Assembly: GCA_963693305.1 (NCBI GenBank)
Contig: OY855908.1
Span: forward strand, 806,001 to 870,000
DNA: 64,000 nucleotides
Reading direction: 5' to 3'
DNA from: Meandrina meandrites
Taxonomy: Eukaryota > Cnidaria > Anthozoa > Scleractinia > Meandrinidae
Part shown: positions 48,729 to 63,000 of the stretch, one piece after another
How the letters are laid out: each line of letters opens with the position of its first letter
Numbering within the stretch: position 1 is the first letter of the stretch
Made by a program: the position numbers and the translations under genes
Notes under the pieces: generated by a model
What the model was told of the DNA's origin: nothing
What the model saw: only the letters and a program-made list of their open reading frames with translations
The model's database searches: none

Positions 48729-49100
48729 CTACACTAAAACTACACACTTGTTATGTTACTTTATTATATGGCTACAATAGTACGCGTGCTCTGATTGGCT
48801 GATGAGCGGGCAAGATTTTCTTATAAAGACCGGGCATTATGAAAATTTTTCTTGCCTTAGCTTTTTATAACTTTTTAAGGGTCAAACACTTATAAACACA
48901 GGTCAGGTTGTTTTGTGAAAATTAAAGTGGTTAAATTTGCCCTAGATCTTGGCGTAATGAAGACAAAAATTGCCTCATTATCAAAGAAACCGTTTCCTCA
49001 GGTTTGGATTCAATAAGCTCGAATGACCTCTTGCGCGCGCAAGCGGATATAGAAAAACGTTTCCCTTTTTTCAGCGCTAAAGAGGCCATATAATAAATAA
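48729..49100. other. Intergenic between convergent SUGCT and USP40-like genes
   Basis: No gene or named repeat. Confidence 0.45.
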
Positions 49101-49240
49101 CTTATTAACCTCGTCCGTTCGGTCATTACAGGGAAATCTCAGACCGAGGCCTTGATGTATTGACCTCGCTATCGCTCGGTCAATACATCAAGGCCTCGGT
49201 CTGAGATTTCCCTGTAATGACCTCACTCTCGGTTAATAAG
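49101..49240. mobile_element. Near-perfect 140-bp foldback
   Basis: CTTATTAACC and GGTTAATAAG ends; inner arms TCATTACAGGGAAATCTCAG and GACCGAGGCCTTGATGTATT are mirrored exactly. Confidence 0.9.
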
Positions 49241-49484
49241 TAGTATGTATAATTTACTTTTTATGTCAAAATTAGCCTGCAACCGCAGAGGGACTTCCGG
49301 TTGGAAACAGCAACCGGAAATCAATCTGTAGTCGCAAGCTTGGTAACAATTGGCAGATATTTTAATTTCTATCTCAGTTAGGAAAGTTTTTCGCACCGAT
49401 ATTGGCTGCCATTCTCCTGGAGTAACTCCTTTTCTTATTCTTATTGAAAACTTCTAAAACAATTATCGTAATAATAATTATATG

Positions 49485-52117
49485 CTATCTAAAGTCGTCC
49501 ACATGGATGGTTAGTGGAACTTCTGGTCGTCTTGCTCGCTTTTCTTTTCTCCTGAAAGAAACGAAAAAAAAAACTTTACGGACTTTGGTCTAAAACATAT
49601 CAGTAAAGTGAAATACTTTTAATGGCAAATGCCATTGTATCTTCCAGTAGCTAGCAACACTATTATTTCACCTTTCATTAAAAAAAAACACGTGGAGTAA
49701 CCTGGTTTTGTTTACCTTAGCTTTTTCTCTTCCTCTTCTCTCTGAAGTTTTTGTTTTCCTTCGTCATCAGCTGGTGTACTGAAATCATGTCTGTCTTCAG
49801 CATCGAACAGGCAGTCCTTTTAGTTCGACAAAAAAACAAAATCACCACATACGCGTCACCAAAAAGACGAAAAACACGAGAGTCAAAGCTCCAAAGGATT
49901 ATAGAAAATAATGCTAGGAAAAACGCCCGATTTGAATCCTGGATGAAGATTTGTAATTATTTCATTCTTCTCCAGTCTTCACCGATCACCCAGCAAGTAA
50001 GACAAGTCATTCATTACCTTAACACCAATGATGTCCCCATCTTGAAGATGAAAAGGAGATTGTCTTAAATTGATTTTCTTTTTCCCGCCTTTATGTTTAC
50101 CCTGTGGAATAAAGACACGTGTTCGAATGAATTTTCATCACGTAAAATACATATCTAAAGCTTACTTGTTAAAGACTCCGAAAGTAATTAACTGCCGAGA
50201 CGAAATGACACGAGAGCAACAGTGAAGGCATACAACATACCTGAGGTTTGGGTTTGTCTTCAATAACCATCCAGTCGTACTTAGCTCTGAAATACTTGGC
50301 CACATTAAGTTGATTAAGAGGTATATCACAAGCTTTGGCAACAAACTGACGTAAGGAAGCAGGCGACGCACCCTCAGATGGTTCAAATATCACCTGGTGA
50401 CAAGAGGGAGATATACCAGTGAGTTATGCTTGGAATTCGCGTGTGTTCGTGTGGATTAACCGCCTTCAGTTGATAATTAGCTAAATAAGTATATCACTTG
50501 GTCGTCGTCTACGCAGCAGAAGCTGTTGTGCTTTGGATCAAAAAACGGGCCGGGGAAGCCTGAGAATGAGGTTTGTTCCAACACTAATGGCATCGTCGCT
50601 CGTATTGCATCGCTAACAGGTAAGCCTCTTCTCTCAAGCTCTTGTTAGCTAACCCACCTCTTGTTCTGCATAGTAACTTCTCTCCTCTGGCATTCGTCTT
50701 TTTAATTTTAACAAAACTGCAGAAGGACTGAAAAAAAAAAAAAAATTACAATGTGGCGATTGCATAGCTGGTCTTATCTCGTCCACACCAGAGCTTGATA
50801 TAATACTTCTTTCTCCTTACTGTCTAACATACATTTCCTTTAATATCAGCTATGAGAATTGAGTCGTATATCAAGACAATATCTCCTAGTTGATCATTTT
50901 CTTTATTCTCATCACTGTCTGCTTGACAATGTACTGATAATGAAAGGAAAAATAAGCTGTTGATCACTGTTGGAAGTTAAATGGTTCAGAGCAGAGGGAG
51001 AGGAAAATAATCCTTTTTCAGTACAAACCTTAAATCCTCTTCATGTTGAAGAATGTGCACAGAAAGTTGAGTAGAGGAGGTCAGTTTTAGCTGCCTGCAA
51101 GAATAGAACACTATCTTCACGACTTCATTGACACCTTTTGTTGAAAATGATCTGCTTTCTTTCGAATTCATTAGTCACATTTTCGTGCAGCCGATACTGT
51201 TTACTGACTAGCAATAATTTATATACGAATGCTAAAAGTAGGCAAATCCAAACGAACTAACTCGGATACACAGGCCTATCCACAGTTTATCGACACTAAC
51301 AATTCTTGACACTAACATAAGTTCAGTTGGCCAAACAGACATCCAAGTTATTAAATCATCTCGCTAACAGTGGAAGCACATACTGATCCAAGTTTGCACA
51401 CGAGAGGCTGATACGTATGAAGTATCACAATAAACGCTATCAATAAATATAGTCGGGTAATTTATATAATAAATGTTTCGTTTAGTATGTTGGTATGCCT
51501 CATTAATTTGCCTCGTTAATCAGACAAGATGAAAAGAAATACTGAAAGAAGAAAGCGGGCAAAACGAACCTCAAAGTTCGATTCATTCCTCTAAGAACTC
51601 TTGTTAACTGACTGTTAACGACTTCTTGAAGTCTCATAAATCCAGGTGTCGGGATCACGTGATCTGACAGCTACAGAGAAATGTTTACAGCAAAATTTAA
51701 CTTAAAACGTAATTTTATCGAGCGAGACAGTTTTGACCAACTAAAAGCTAATTTAGAATAGCGTACAGTCCATAAACCCAGCTGGTGTAAACAACACGTA
51801 AAAGCTTATAACAAATTTGATACATTAATCTTAAGCTGTAACGAAAAAAAAACAAGCATGGGTGGCGATAAACTTCCTATAAGGACTGGACTGATCCGTA
51901 AATTAGCTTAAACATAATGGGAGAATAGTTCGAAAGCAATACCAGTATTTCCAGTACCAGTAGTCTTGTTGCAACTCAGAAGGCAAGAGCCAAATATCGC
52001 AAATCATCGTGCAAGCCAAGTTCCCGAAGTTTCTACGAGTCTTGTTGTCCAATCAGAGATAGCGAAATCACTCCGACAAACGTGAGCTTATCGACATCAG
52101 GCCTCGGTTGTTCAAAG

Positions 52118-52151
<34 letters not shown>

Positions 52152-55100
52152 TCAGTAGATAGCGTGGTTTGTTTTATCGATACTTATCCACTGGATATTG
52201 GTTTATCCGGTGGATAGCGTTATCCAGCCTTTGAACAACTGGGCCCAGGACGTCAAGTTGCTTAGCAATACCGCAGCTTAAAACCGCGGGCTCATTGAAT
52301 ACAAACGAATTTTCTCTCAATATGTGGCTTTTTCCTTGACGGTAAGGCTGTAAAGCTTTCCAAAAAGTAGTTAACTGCACTAACCTGTGGTAAAAGGCTT
52401 ATTTGTAGCTTTAGATCACACAACGAGGCTTCTTGGGATATCTCGACATCTCCGATAGAATCCAGTGAGTCGCTTTCCTGATGAAGTAGTTAATCAATGT
52501 AATAAATGATGGGAAAACATCCCTCTAGTGTGGAACAGCCGTCTGTTGTATATATTTCTGATCTCTGTTACAATTCCAAATCATCGAAAGTGTTTCCTAT
52601 AGTGGTCTAGAGTGGGTTCCCATATATAGCACCTAAAATCGACTATAATTAAACTGTCCTTCCGTGTGTAAGTCCGCCTGTCTATGGGCCTGTCTGTCTG
52701 TCTGTCTGTCTGTCTGTCGGGCGGTCTGACTGTCTGTCTGTCTGTCGGTCGGTCGGTCTGACTGTCTGTCTGTCTGTCTGTCGGTTGGTCGGTCGATCGG
52801 ATGCTCTGGCTGTGAGTCCATAAATTGCCCACCGATGCAAATATGGGGCGCCCGTGTAAACACAATCCAAATAAAGAAAAAGGTAGAATGAGTTTATCTC
52901 ACCTGTGAGTTATCAACTGAAGATGAACCAAGAAGACCTAAAAGTGAATAAAGTATAACTTAATTTTACAAGCAGAAACAAAATAAAACGCGGAATATGA
53001 AGGAGAGAAAACAAGGAATCAGTGAATTAAAGAGCTCGATAAATTAATGAAATTAGCAAACAGAAAACCGAAGTAAGCAAATCATTACTTTGAAATACCA
53101 CAACAAAAAGGGGTATTTCTACTCCCCCATCGCAGGGTTACCCCCAGCAGTAAATTCACCGGTACCCATTTATACACCTGGGTGGAGAGAGGCACTATGA
53201 GAGAAAAGTGTCTTGCCCGAGAACACAACGCACTGCCCTGGCAAGGGCTCGAACCTGGACAAGATTAATTAAATCTGGAGTCCAGGTCACTAACGTCACC
53301 GACCTTGTACACCAGTTGCAAGCCAAGTAAGAACGCCTTCAGAACTTTGTTCTTTTACTGTTGGTTGCCACAGCGAAAGCCTAACAAATCCCTGGAGGAA
53401 ACACAAACAAAATCACGAAAAATCCTAAAAATTGTAAATCACAAACGTTCTCTTCTGTAAACGAAATTAGCAAAGTTGATAAGTATTATAACAAGATGGT
53501 GCAAAACACACTGGAATACTACTTCGTATAAATATTTGAAAATTGATTACCTTTGGGGGAAGTCTCCCCTCTTCAACGATTAGCGTGTCGCCATTTTTAA
53601 TGTTTTCACTCTCCAGCGTGGCATCCTATAAAACAAGTCACAGCCCAGAATGTAACGTCATCAAAAAATAATTATTTTATTGGTAAAACGGTAACTTAGT
53701 TGGTATTCACCTCGTTGTCCAAAGAATCAGTAGGTTCACCAATCCAGTTGGTTTTTCTCAAGTGCCACGCCATTCCTATCAAAATAAGACCCTTGGAGAC
53801 GACATATACTGACACACATTGGTCAGTCAATAGCGATTAAAAAAATAATAATAGGTAAACAGCGATAAAAACAATCAAACAAACAAACAAAGAGTCAATA
53901 GTGCTTGCATACCCAATAAACTAAATGATTATAAATAAAAACATGGTAGAGATCTCCAGAAAGCAACGCGTTTTGTAATGTTTAATAGTTCCTGATTAAA
54001 ATGAAAAGAAGTTAAAATGTGCAAACCTTGTAGTTTGGAATTTTCCATTAACAGCTGTAAACACTGAAAGGAAACTAACTGTTATTTACATCTAATGAAA
54101 ACATCAACGAACAAACCCTTAGAGTAACATTTTTTTTATCTTATATTTTATCACACGACATCAAACCACTGTACTGTAATAAAGTTTCTGTCATTCATTC
54201 ATTTCTTTCATGTTGAATTTGAGGATATGTTGCTGAACATTGAGACTGCTAACCTTAACCCTAATTCGTACTCCCCACATACCCGTAGGCAACAAACAGA
54301 TACTGCATTGAGAAATTGATCACCCATTTTATCGCATTGAGCCACAAGTTATACGTGGTATATTCCAAAGCATTCATATCCCGCACAAGTCTTACCTGAC
54401 CAACAGTGCATGTTTTAGTGATGATTTGCTCCATTTCAATTCTGGTGTTTGTTGAGGAATTAATATAATACCGGATCATGATTTCTCCTTGAAGAAGAGG
54501 GGGCCCTGGTTCCAAAACAAGCTTCTGGCCATCTTTGAGCCAAGACTCGTCGACAGATTCATGTTCATACACTGCAGTGTCAAGGTGAGACCATTAAAAG
54601 TTAACTGGAAATTACTGTAGTACAAGAGTTTTCTAACTTTATAAGACTAGTGTAAGTAATTCTATTGTAATCATAAGTACTGCAAATAATCGTATTGTAA
54701 GTAAATTGTATAAAGTAGAGCTTGTTTGATGTGTGCATGTGTTGCAATAAAAAATGATAAACAAACAACAAAGCTCTGCTTATTTGCAGAGGGCATGCAT
54801 GCAATTACATCTGACCATACATTTATAACTTTGCATGAAAAATGTACGACAGAAATCTACTAACAGATAAACATACAGCTACAATTTCAAGCCAGGCTTT
54901 AGTGTCAACAGGGCGACGTTTAATGAATGCTAACTTACATGGAGGACTAAGACCTTGGTAATCGTCATCCACCCGTAAACGGCACACATATTCTGAAACG
55001 AAAAGACAGAGACATCATTAATAAGAGTAAAGTATAGGCTACAAGGGAATTAATAAGTAAACCTCAGCAATAAAAAAATATATATATATTCAGACTGTTT

Positions 55101-55621
55101 GTTCAATGCAACAAAACCTGGAATGTTTGGAAAGTCTTCATGTGCCAGTACTTTGGCCTTGAGATCTCCAATGGTCTGAAAAAGTAAGCATATGGTAACA
55201 GAAAAGAATACAATTATGGACATTGTATTTTGTCTCAGTAGCCTCTATGCCAAGACAGCACCGTTTGTAGGTGATAAGTTGCCAGTGAAAACATGAGGAA
55301 ATTCGTGCAAGTGCCAAATGCAACACGAGCTTTTTCCAATGGCGGTAACCCGAATGGATGACGTTATTTACACGTCTAGACCTACAAGAAATTGTAAGTC
55401 CCTTATAAGATACTTTGATCTATGCCTAAGCTTTAGAAAGTCCACCTGACAGGAAAACAGGGCTTTCTGGAGACCCACGAGCTATATGCTTTAGAAGAGA
55501 CGTGCGATCTTTACCTTTAAAAAGTCCACCACTATATTACCTTCTCTTTGTGAATTTTGACAGGAAAAACCGGCCAGCAAGCGTTCCTGAGATTGTCACT
55601 CTGTTCTTCTGACTTTGTTAT
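49485..55621 (-). CDS. USP40-like ubiquitin hydrolase, C-terminal ubiquitin-like region (5' end outside window)
   Basis: Partial gene, 489 codons plus stop from 18 exons whose phases all join (1470 nt). Transcript order: 55621-55541, 55175-55118, 54992-54939, 54571-54396, 54063-54027, 53775-53711, 53625-53551, 53391-53313, 52937-52903, 52477-52385, 51670-51570, 51094-51029, 50914-50829, 50716-50658, 50393-50241, 50101-50018, 49816-49716, 49551-49485. The protein is a chain of ubiquitin-like modules: each has a hairpin plus helix (e.g. TIGDLKAKVLAHEDFPNIP) and then a D/NGD..(I/L)V(L/V)E.G turn (LKDGQKLVLEPG, IKNGDTLIVEEG, LQDGDIIGVK). The order, WHLRKTNWIGEP and the basic tail ending RRPEVPLTIHVDDFR fit the C-terminal part of USP40; I recognise this by pattern memory, and USP47-like is the main alternative. 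No Cys or His catalytic box is in view, so the peptidase domain must lie upstream, beyond the satellite, or be absent. Confidence 0.68.
52102..52246. mobile_element. MITE with GTTGTTCAAAGG...TGGATAACGCTATCCACCGG ends
   Basis: Left arm 52105-52147 is the inverse of right arm 52200-52244. From memory, this end sequence is common in anthozoan genomes. It lies in a USP40-like intron. Confidence 0.85.
52679..52800. repeat. (CTGT)n / (CGGT)n tetranucleotide microsatellite
   Basis: About 120 bp of imperfect CTGT, CGGT and CTGA tetranucleotides; the DRQTDRQT ORFs on the - strand are artefacts. Confidence 0.9.
53100..53312 (-). mobile_element. tRNA-derived SINE abutting a USP40-like splice donor
   Basis: On the - strand: GACGTTAGTGACCTGGACTC, then a B box GGTTCGAGCCC (near 53250), then a conserved body (CTCTCATAGTGCCTCTCTCC, GTATAAATGGGTACCGGTGA) and a 3' end with GTAACCCTGCGATGGGGGAG. 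The tRNA-like head starts within a few bases of the donor at 53312. Confidence 0.75.
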
Positions 55622-57039
55622 CTGTGAAGAATAACACCAGTCCATGTTCATCTCTTTTTTTCGACTATTTTGCTTGTTTTAAGAAAAATAGAAGATTTGG
55701 GGGATCTTTGGCACTCTCTGACCCACATTTTTGCAAACTCTCAAGGGACTGTTTTAATTTGTCCGCTGTGGGCGATAAAATCGCCACTGCATAGGAATGC
55801 GTCAGCACTTCTCGATCCCGAAGTGTTATTTTCACGCAACGCTCGTCATTTAGCCCGTCTAGCCTTTTAGAAAATATAGGTTGGTATTTTTCAAAGATTT
55901 GTGCTATTCATCGATTGAATCGCTTAGTTTTACATGTTTAAAAGCTGCTGCAAATCTTCATTGTCAGAGGATATTGGCCAATGCTATTTTCTGTTGTTAC
56001 AAGTTGTCCAACGCATGTCGTTTGTTTGTCGTCTTCATTATATTGAAAGCATTTTTAGCTCGTCATGTAATCTTTTGTTTTGACTACAATTCATGGACTT
56101 GATCACGACTTAATGCAGCTTCTGAAGACTTCAGACAGGAAAATGGTAATGTACAATATTCCTTCGAACGTAAATGGAATTTTTAGAACGATCGGTAAAG
56201 CCACTGTAAGTGAAAAATTGACTGCAAAAAGCCCTCGGGCTAAAATTAAACTTACGTACGCTTTAGCGTGAATTATGCAGGATCTCACGGCTTCAAAAAT
56301 ATGCAAAAGTTTGAGGCTTTTCAATACATCTTGAAATGAGAATTAACCTAAAACAAAACTTCTTCCAAGTTTCTTACATTTGTTCAGTTTACGTTTCGAA
56401 TTTTAGCCTTCTCAAGCGAATAGATCCCGGGGGTTACTTGACAGAATCTCGGGTAGGGAGGTGCGGCCCGGCCGCCCAAACCCTGACCCTGTTTAAGACA
56501 CGAATCTCTGATTTTCCTACCCTGTTTAAGACAGAATGCCAATTTTTGATACCCTGTCTAAGACATTTGTTGTAGCATAACCAATCGGGAATTAAGCTTG
56601 GTATCAATACCGAAGTCAATGGAAGTCAACACTAAGGAAGAACTTGTTAAAATTCAGCTTGTGGCTAAGTTCCTATAAAATAAACATATTTGCTTATCCT
56701 GTTTAAGGCGTTGGTCCATGTAAAGATACCCCGTTTAAGACAAAAAGGGGCGAAATAGATACCCCATTCAAGACAAAAATCCTGAAAACCATAACCTGTC
56801 GGGCCGCACGTCCCCGTTATGCCCTTATAAGGGAGTGCCCCCCCGGGAATAGATTTAAAAAGCAGATGGTGACATCTCTTGCGGCCGATTTGTTTATTTA
56901 ATAATTCTGTTCAGTTTACGACCTTTTACATGTAAAGATTTACTAAAGTATTTAAGAAAATACAAACAAGTATTTTTATAATTAGTTATAGCGATGGAAA
57001 GCATAAAAAGCAATGCGAGGGTCAATTTTATCATTTACC
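55622..57039. other. Region between the last visible USP40-like exon and the satellite
   Basis: No exon that continues the USP40-like frame was found. 56405-56850 is a dispersed repeat with CCCTGTTTAAGACA-type phrases and CCCGGG ends. A TAC|GTAAGT donor-like site reads on the - strand near 56254, but its upstream ORF has no family resemblance. Confidence 0.45.
56405..56850. mobile_element. Dispersed repeat with CCCTGTTTAAGACA phrases
   Basis: Six or more copies of CCC(T/C)(G/A)T(T/C)(T/C)AAGAC spread between ATCCCGGGGGTTAC and GTGCCCCCCCGGGAAT. Confidence 0.65.
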
Positions 57040-60000
57040 TCATTTTTGTGTACACTCATGAAAGTATAGTCATTTTTGTGAACACTCATGTGCATGTCGT
57101 CATTTTTGTGTACACTCATGTAGATATAGTCATTTTTGTGTACACTCATGTCCGTGTAGTCATTTTTGTGTACACTCATGTGCGTCCAGTCATTTTTGTG
57201 CACACTCATGTGCGTGTAATCATTTTTGTGTACACTCATGTGCGTGTAGTCATATTTGTGTACACTCACGTGCGTGTACAGTCATTTTTATGCACACTCA
57301 TGTGGGTGTACTCATTTTCGTGTACACTCATGTGCGTGTACAGTCATTTTTGTGTACACTCACGTTCGTGTAGTCATTTTTGTGTACACTCATCTGCGTG
57401 TAAAGTCATTTGTGTACACTCATGTCCGTGTAGTCATTTTCGTGTACACTCATGTGCGTGTACAGTCATTTTTGTGTACACTCACGTTCGTGTAGTCATT
57501 TTTGTGTACACTCATCTGCGTGTAAAGTCATTTTTGTGTACACTAATATCCGTGTACTCATTTTTGTGTACACTCATGTGGGTCTAGTCATTTTTGTGTA
57601 CACTCATGTGCGTCTAGTCATTTTTGTGTACACTCATGTAGATATAGTCATTTTTGTGAACACTCGTGTAGACATAGTCATTTTTGTGTACACTCATGTG
57701 CGTCTAGTCATTTTTGTGTACACTCATGTAGATATAGTCATTTTTGTGTACACTCATGTAGATATAGTCATTTTTGTGTACACTCATGTAGATATAGTCA
57801 TTTTTGTGTACACTCATGTAGATATAGTCATTTTTGTGTACACTCATGTAGATATAGTCATTTTTGTGTACACTCATGTAGATATAGTCATTTTTGTGTA
57901 CACTCATGTAGATATAGTCATTTTTGTGTACACTCATGTAGATATAGTCATTTTTGTGTACACTCATGTAGATATAGTCATTTTTGTGTACACTCATGTA
58001 GATATAGTCATTTTTGTGTACACTCATGTAGATATAGTTATTTTTGTGTACACTCATGTAGATATAGTCATTTTTGTGTACACTCATGTGCGTGTAGTCA
58101 TTTTTGTGTACAATCATGTGCGTGTAGTCATTTTTGTTTACACTCATGTGCGTGTAGTCATTTTTGTGTACAATCATGTAGATATAGTCATTTTTGTGTA
58201 CACTCATGTGCGTGTAGTCATTTTTGTGAACACTCATGTAGATATAGTCATTTTTGTGTACACTCATGTAGATATAGTCATTTTTGTTTACACTCATGTG
58301 CGTCTAGTCATTTTTGTGTATACTCATGTAGATATAGTCATGTAGTCACTCATGTAGATATAGTCATTTTTGTTTACACTCATGTTTACACTCATGTGCG
58401 TCTAGTCATTTTTGTGTACACTCATGTAGATATAGTCATTTTTGTTTACACTCATGTGCGTCTAGTCATTTTTGTGTACACTCATGTAGATATAGTCATT
58501 TTTGTTTACACTCATGTGCATCTAGTCATTTTTGTGTACACTCATGTGCGTCTAGTCATTTTTGTGTACACTCATGAAGATATAGTCATTTTTGTGTACA
58601 CTCATGTGCGTCTAGTCATTTTTGTGTACACTCATGTAGATATAGTCATTTTTGTGTACACTCATGTAGATATAGTCATTTTTGTGAACACTCATGTGCG
58701 TCTAGTCATTTTTGTGTACACTCATGTAGATATAGTCATTTTTGTGTACACTCATGTAGATATAGTCATTTTTGTGAACACTCATGTGCGTCTAGTCATT
58801 TTTGTTTACACTCATGTGCGTCTAGTCATTTTTGTTTACACTCATGTGCGTCTAGTCATTTTTGTGTACACTCATGTAGATATAGTCATTTTTGTGTACA
58901 CTCATGTGCGTCTAGTCATTTTTGTTTAAACTCATGGGCGTCTAGTCATTTTTGTGTACACTCATGTAGATATAGTCATTTTTGTGTACACTCATGTAGA
59001 TATAGTCATTTTTGTGAACACTCATGTGCGTCTAGTCATTTTTGTGTACACTCATGTAGATATAGTCATTTTTGTGTACACTCATGTACATATAGTCATT
59101 TTTGTTTACACTCATGTGCGTGTAGTCATTTTTGTGTACACTCATGTAGATATAGTCATTTTTGTTTACACTCATGTGCGTGTAGTCATTTTTGTGTACA
59201 CTCATGTAGATATAGTCATTTTTGTTTACACTCATGTGCGTCTAGTCATTTTTGTGTACACTAATGTAGATATAGTCATTTTTGTGTACACTCATGTGCG
59301 TCTAGTCATTTTTGTGTACACTCATGTAGATATAGTCATTTTTGTTTACACTCATGTGCGTCTAGTCATTTTTGTGTACACTCATGTAGATATAGTCATT
59401 TTTGTGTACACTCATGTGCGTCTAGTCATTTTTGTGTACAATCATGTGCGTGTAGTCATTTTTGTGTACACTCATGTGCGTCTAGTCATTTTTGTGTACA
59501 ATCATGTAGATATAGTCATTTTTGTGTACAATCATGTAGATATAGTCATTTTTGTGTACACTCATGTGCATCTAGTCATTTTTGTGTACAATCATGTAGA
59601 TATAGTCATTTTTGTGTACAATCATGTAGATATAGTCATTTTTGTGTACAATCATGTGCGTCTAGTCATTTTTGTGTACAATCATGTAGATATAGTCATT
59701 TTTGTGTAAGATCATGTAGATATAGTCATTTTTGTGTACAATCATGTAGATATAGTCATTTTTGTGTACACTCATGTGCGTCTAGTCATTTTTGTGTACA
59801 ATCATGTAGATATAGTCATTTTTGTGTACAATCATGTAGATATAGTCATTTTTGTGTACAATCATGTAGATATAGTCATTTTTGTGTACACTCACGTGCG
59901 TCTAGTCATTTTTGTGTACAATCATGTAGATATAGTCATTTTTGTGTACAATCATGTGCGTCTAGTCATTTTTGTGTACAATCATGTAGATATAGTCATT

Positions 60001-63000
60001 TTTGTGTACAATCATGTGCGTCTAGTCATTTTTGTGTACACTCATGTGCGTCTAGTCATTTTTGTGTACACTCATGTAGATATAGTCATTTTTGTGTACA
60101 CTCATGTAGATATAGTCATTTTTCTGTACACTCATGTAGATATAGTCATTTTTCTGTACAAACATGTAGATATAGTCATTTTTGTGTACACTCATGTAGA
60201 TATAGTCATTTTTGTGTACACTCATGTAGATATAGTCATTTTTGTGTACACTCATGTAGATATAGTCATTTTTGTGTACACTCATGTAGATATAGTCATT
60301 TTTGTGTACACTCATGTAGACATAGTCATTTTTGTGTACACTCATGTAGATATAGTCATTTTTGTGTACACTCATGTGCGTGTAGTCATTTTTGTGTACA
60401 ATCATGTGCGTGTAGTCATTTTTGTTTACACTCATGTGCGTGTAGTCATTTTTGTGTACAGTCATGTAGATAGAGTCATTTTTGTGTACACTCATGTGCG
60501 TGTAGTCATTTTTGTGAACACTCATGTAGATATAGTCATTTTTGTGTACACTCATGTAGATATAGTCATTTTTGTGTACACTCATGTGCGTCTAGTCATT
60601 TTTGTGAACACTCATGTAGATATAGTCATTTTTGTGTACACTCATGTAGATATAGTCATTTTTGTGTACACTCATGTGCGTCTAGTCATTTTTGTGTACA
60701 CTCATGTAGATATAGTCATTTTTGTGTACACTCATGTGCGTCTAGTCATTTTTGTGTACACTCATGTAGATATAGTCATTTTTGTGTACACTCATGTGCG
60801 TCTAGTTATTTTTGTGTACACTCATGTAGATATAGTCATTTTTGTGTACACTCACGTGCATCTAGTCATTTTTGTGTACACTCATGTAGATATAGTCATT
60901 TTTGTGTACACTCATGTGCGTCTAGTCATTTTTGTGTACACTCATGTAGATATAGTCATTTTTGTGTACACTCATGTGTGTCTAGTCATTTTTGTGTACA
61001 CTCATGTGCGTCTAGTAATTTTTGTATACACTCATGTGCGTGTAGTCATTTTTGTGAACACTCATGTGGGTGTAGTCATTTTCGTGAACAATCATGTGCG
61101 TCTAGTCATTTTTGTGTAAACTCATGTAGATATAGTCATTTTTGTGTACACTCATGTAGATATAGTCATTTTTCTGTACACTCATGTGCGTCTAGTCATT
61201 TTTGTCTACACTCATGTAGATATAGTCATTTTTGTGTACACTCATGTAGATATAATCATTTTTGTGTACACTCATGTGCGTGTAGTCATTTTTGTGAACA
61301 CTCATGTGCGTCTAGTCATTTTTGTGTACACTCATGTAGATATAGTCATTTTTGTGTACACTCATGTAGATATAGTCATTTTTGTGTACAGTCATGTGCG
61401 TCTAGTCATTTTTGTGTACACTCATGTAGATATAGTCATTTTTGTGTACACTCATGTAGATATAGTCATTTTTGTGTACACTCATGTGCGTCTAGTCATT
61501 TTTGTGTACACTCATGTAGATATAGTCATTTTTGTGTACACTCATGTAGATATAGTCATTTTTGTGTACACTCATGTGCGTCTAGTCATTTTTGTGAACA
61601 CTCATGTAGATATAGTCATTTTTGTGTACACTCATGTAGATATAGTCATTTTTGTGTACACTCATGTGCGTCTAGTCATTTTTGTGTACACTCATGTAGA
61701 TATAGTCATTTTTGTGTACACTCATGTGCGTCTAGTCATTTTTGTGTACACTCATGTAGATATAGTCATTTTTGTGTACACTCATGTGTGTCTAGTTATT
61801 TTTGTGTACACTCATGTAGATATAGTCATTTTTGTGTACACTCACGTGCATCTAGTCATTTTTGTGTACACTCATGTAGATATAGTCATTTTTGTGTACA
61901 CTCATGTGCGTCTAGTCATTTTTGTGTACACTCATGTAGATATAGTCATTTTTGTGTACACTCATGTGCGTCTAGTCATTTTTGTGTACACTCATGTGCG
62001 TCTAGTAATTTTTGTGTACACTCATGTCCGTGTAGTCATTTTTGTGAACACTCATGTGGGTGTAGTCATTTTCGTGAACAATCATGTGCGTCTAGTCATT
62101 TTTGTGTAAACTCATGTAGATATAGTCATTTTTGTGTACACTCATGTAGATATAGTCATTTTTCTGTACACTCATGTGCGTCTAGTCATTTTTGTCCACA
62201 CTCATGTAGATATAGTCATTTTTGTGTACACTCATGTAGATATAATCATTTTTGTGTACACTCATGTGCGTGTAGTCATTTTTGTGAACACTCATGTGCG
62301 TCTAGTCATTTTTGTGTACACTCATGTAGATATAGTCATTTTTGTGTACAGTCATGTGCGTCTAGTCATTTTTGTGTACACTCATGTAGATATAGTCATT
62401 TTTGTGTACACTCATGTAGATATAGTCATTTTTGTGTACAATCATGTGCGTCTAGTCATTTTTGTGTACACTCATGTAGATATAGTCATTTTTGTGTACA
62501 CTCATGTAGATATAGTCATTTTTGTGTACACTCATGTGCGTCTAGTCATTTTTGTGTACACTCATGTAGATATAGTCATTTTTGTGTACACTCATGTAGA
62601 TATAGTCATTTTTGTGTACACTCATGTGCGTGTAGTCATTTTTGTGAACACTCATGTGCGTCTAGTCATTTTTGTGTGTACTCATGTGCGTCTAGTCATT
62701 TTTCTGTACACACATGTGGGTCTAGTAATTTTTGTGTACACTAATGTGCGTCTAGTCATTTTTGTGTACACTCATGTAGATATAGTCATTTTTTTGTACA
62801 GTCATGTAGATATAGTCATTTTTGTGTACACTCATGTAGATATAGTCATTTTTGTGTACACTCATGTGCGTCTAGTCATTTTTGTGTACACTCATGTGGG
62901 TCTAGTAATTTTTGTGTACACTCATGTAGATATAGTCATTTTTGTGTACACTCATGTAGATATAGTCATTTTTGTGTACACTCATGTAGATATAGTCAAT

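Noticed and set aside
50472..50640. Extra USP40-like exon (open frame SDDAISVGTNLILRLPRP)
   Set aside because: It would end in a stop after about 24 residues, while the exons on either side (50716-50658 and 50393-50241) join directly in phase 0.
52581..52870. DRQTDRQT-rich ORFs on the - strand
   Set aside because: Translation of a tetranucleotide microsatellite inside a USP40-like intron.
56103..56324. Possible upstream USP40-like exon ending at a GTAAGT near 56254
   Set aside because: A good donor-like site, but the peptide before it has no ubiquitin-like or peptidase features and no matching acceptor is evident.
57452..58345. Large ORFs encoding 10-residue repeat proteins
   Set aside because: They arise from the 30-bp satellite, occur on both strands and overlapping frames, and vary with the repeat boundaries.
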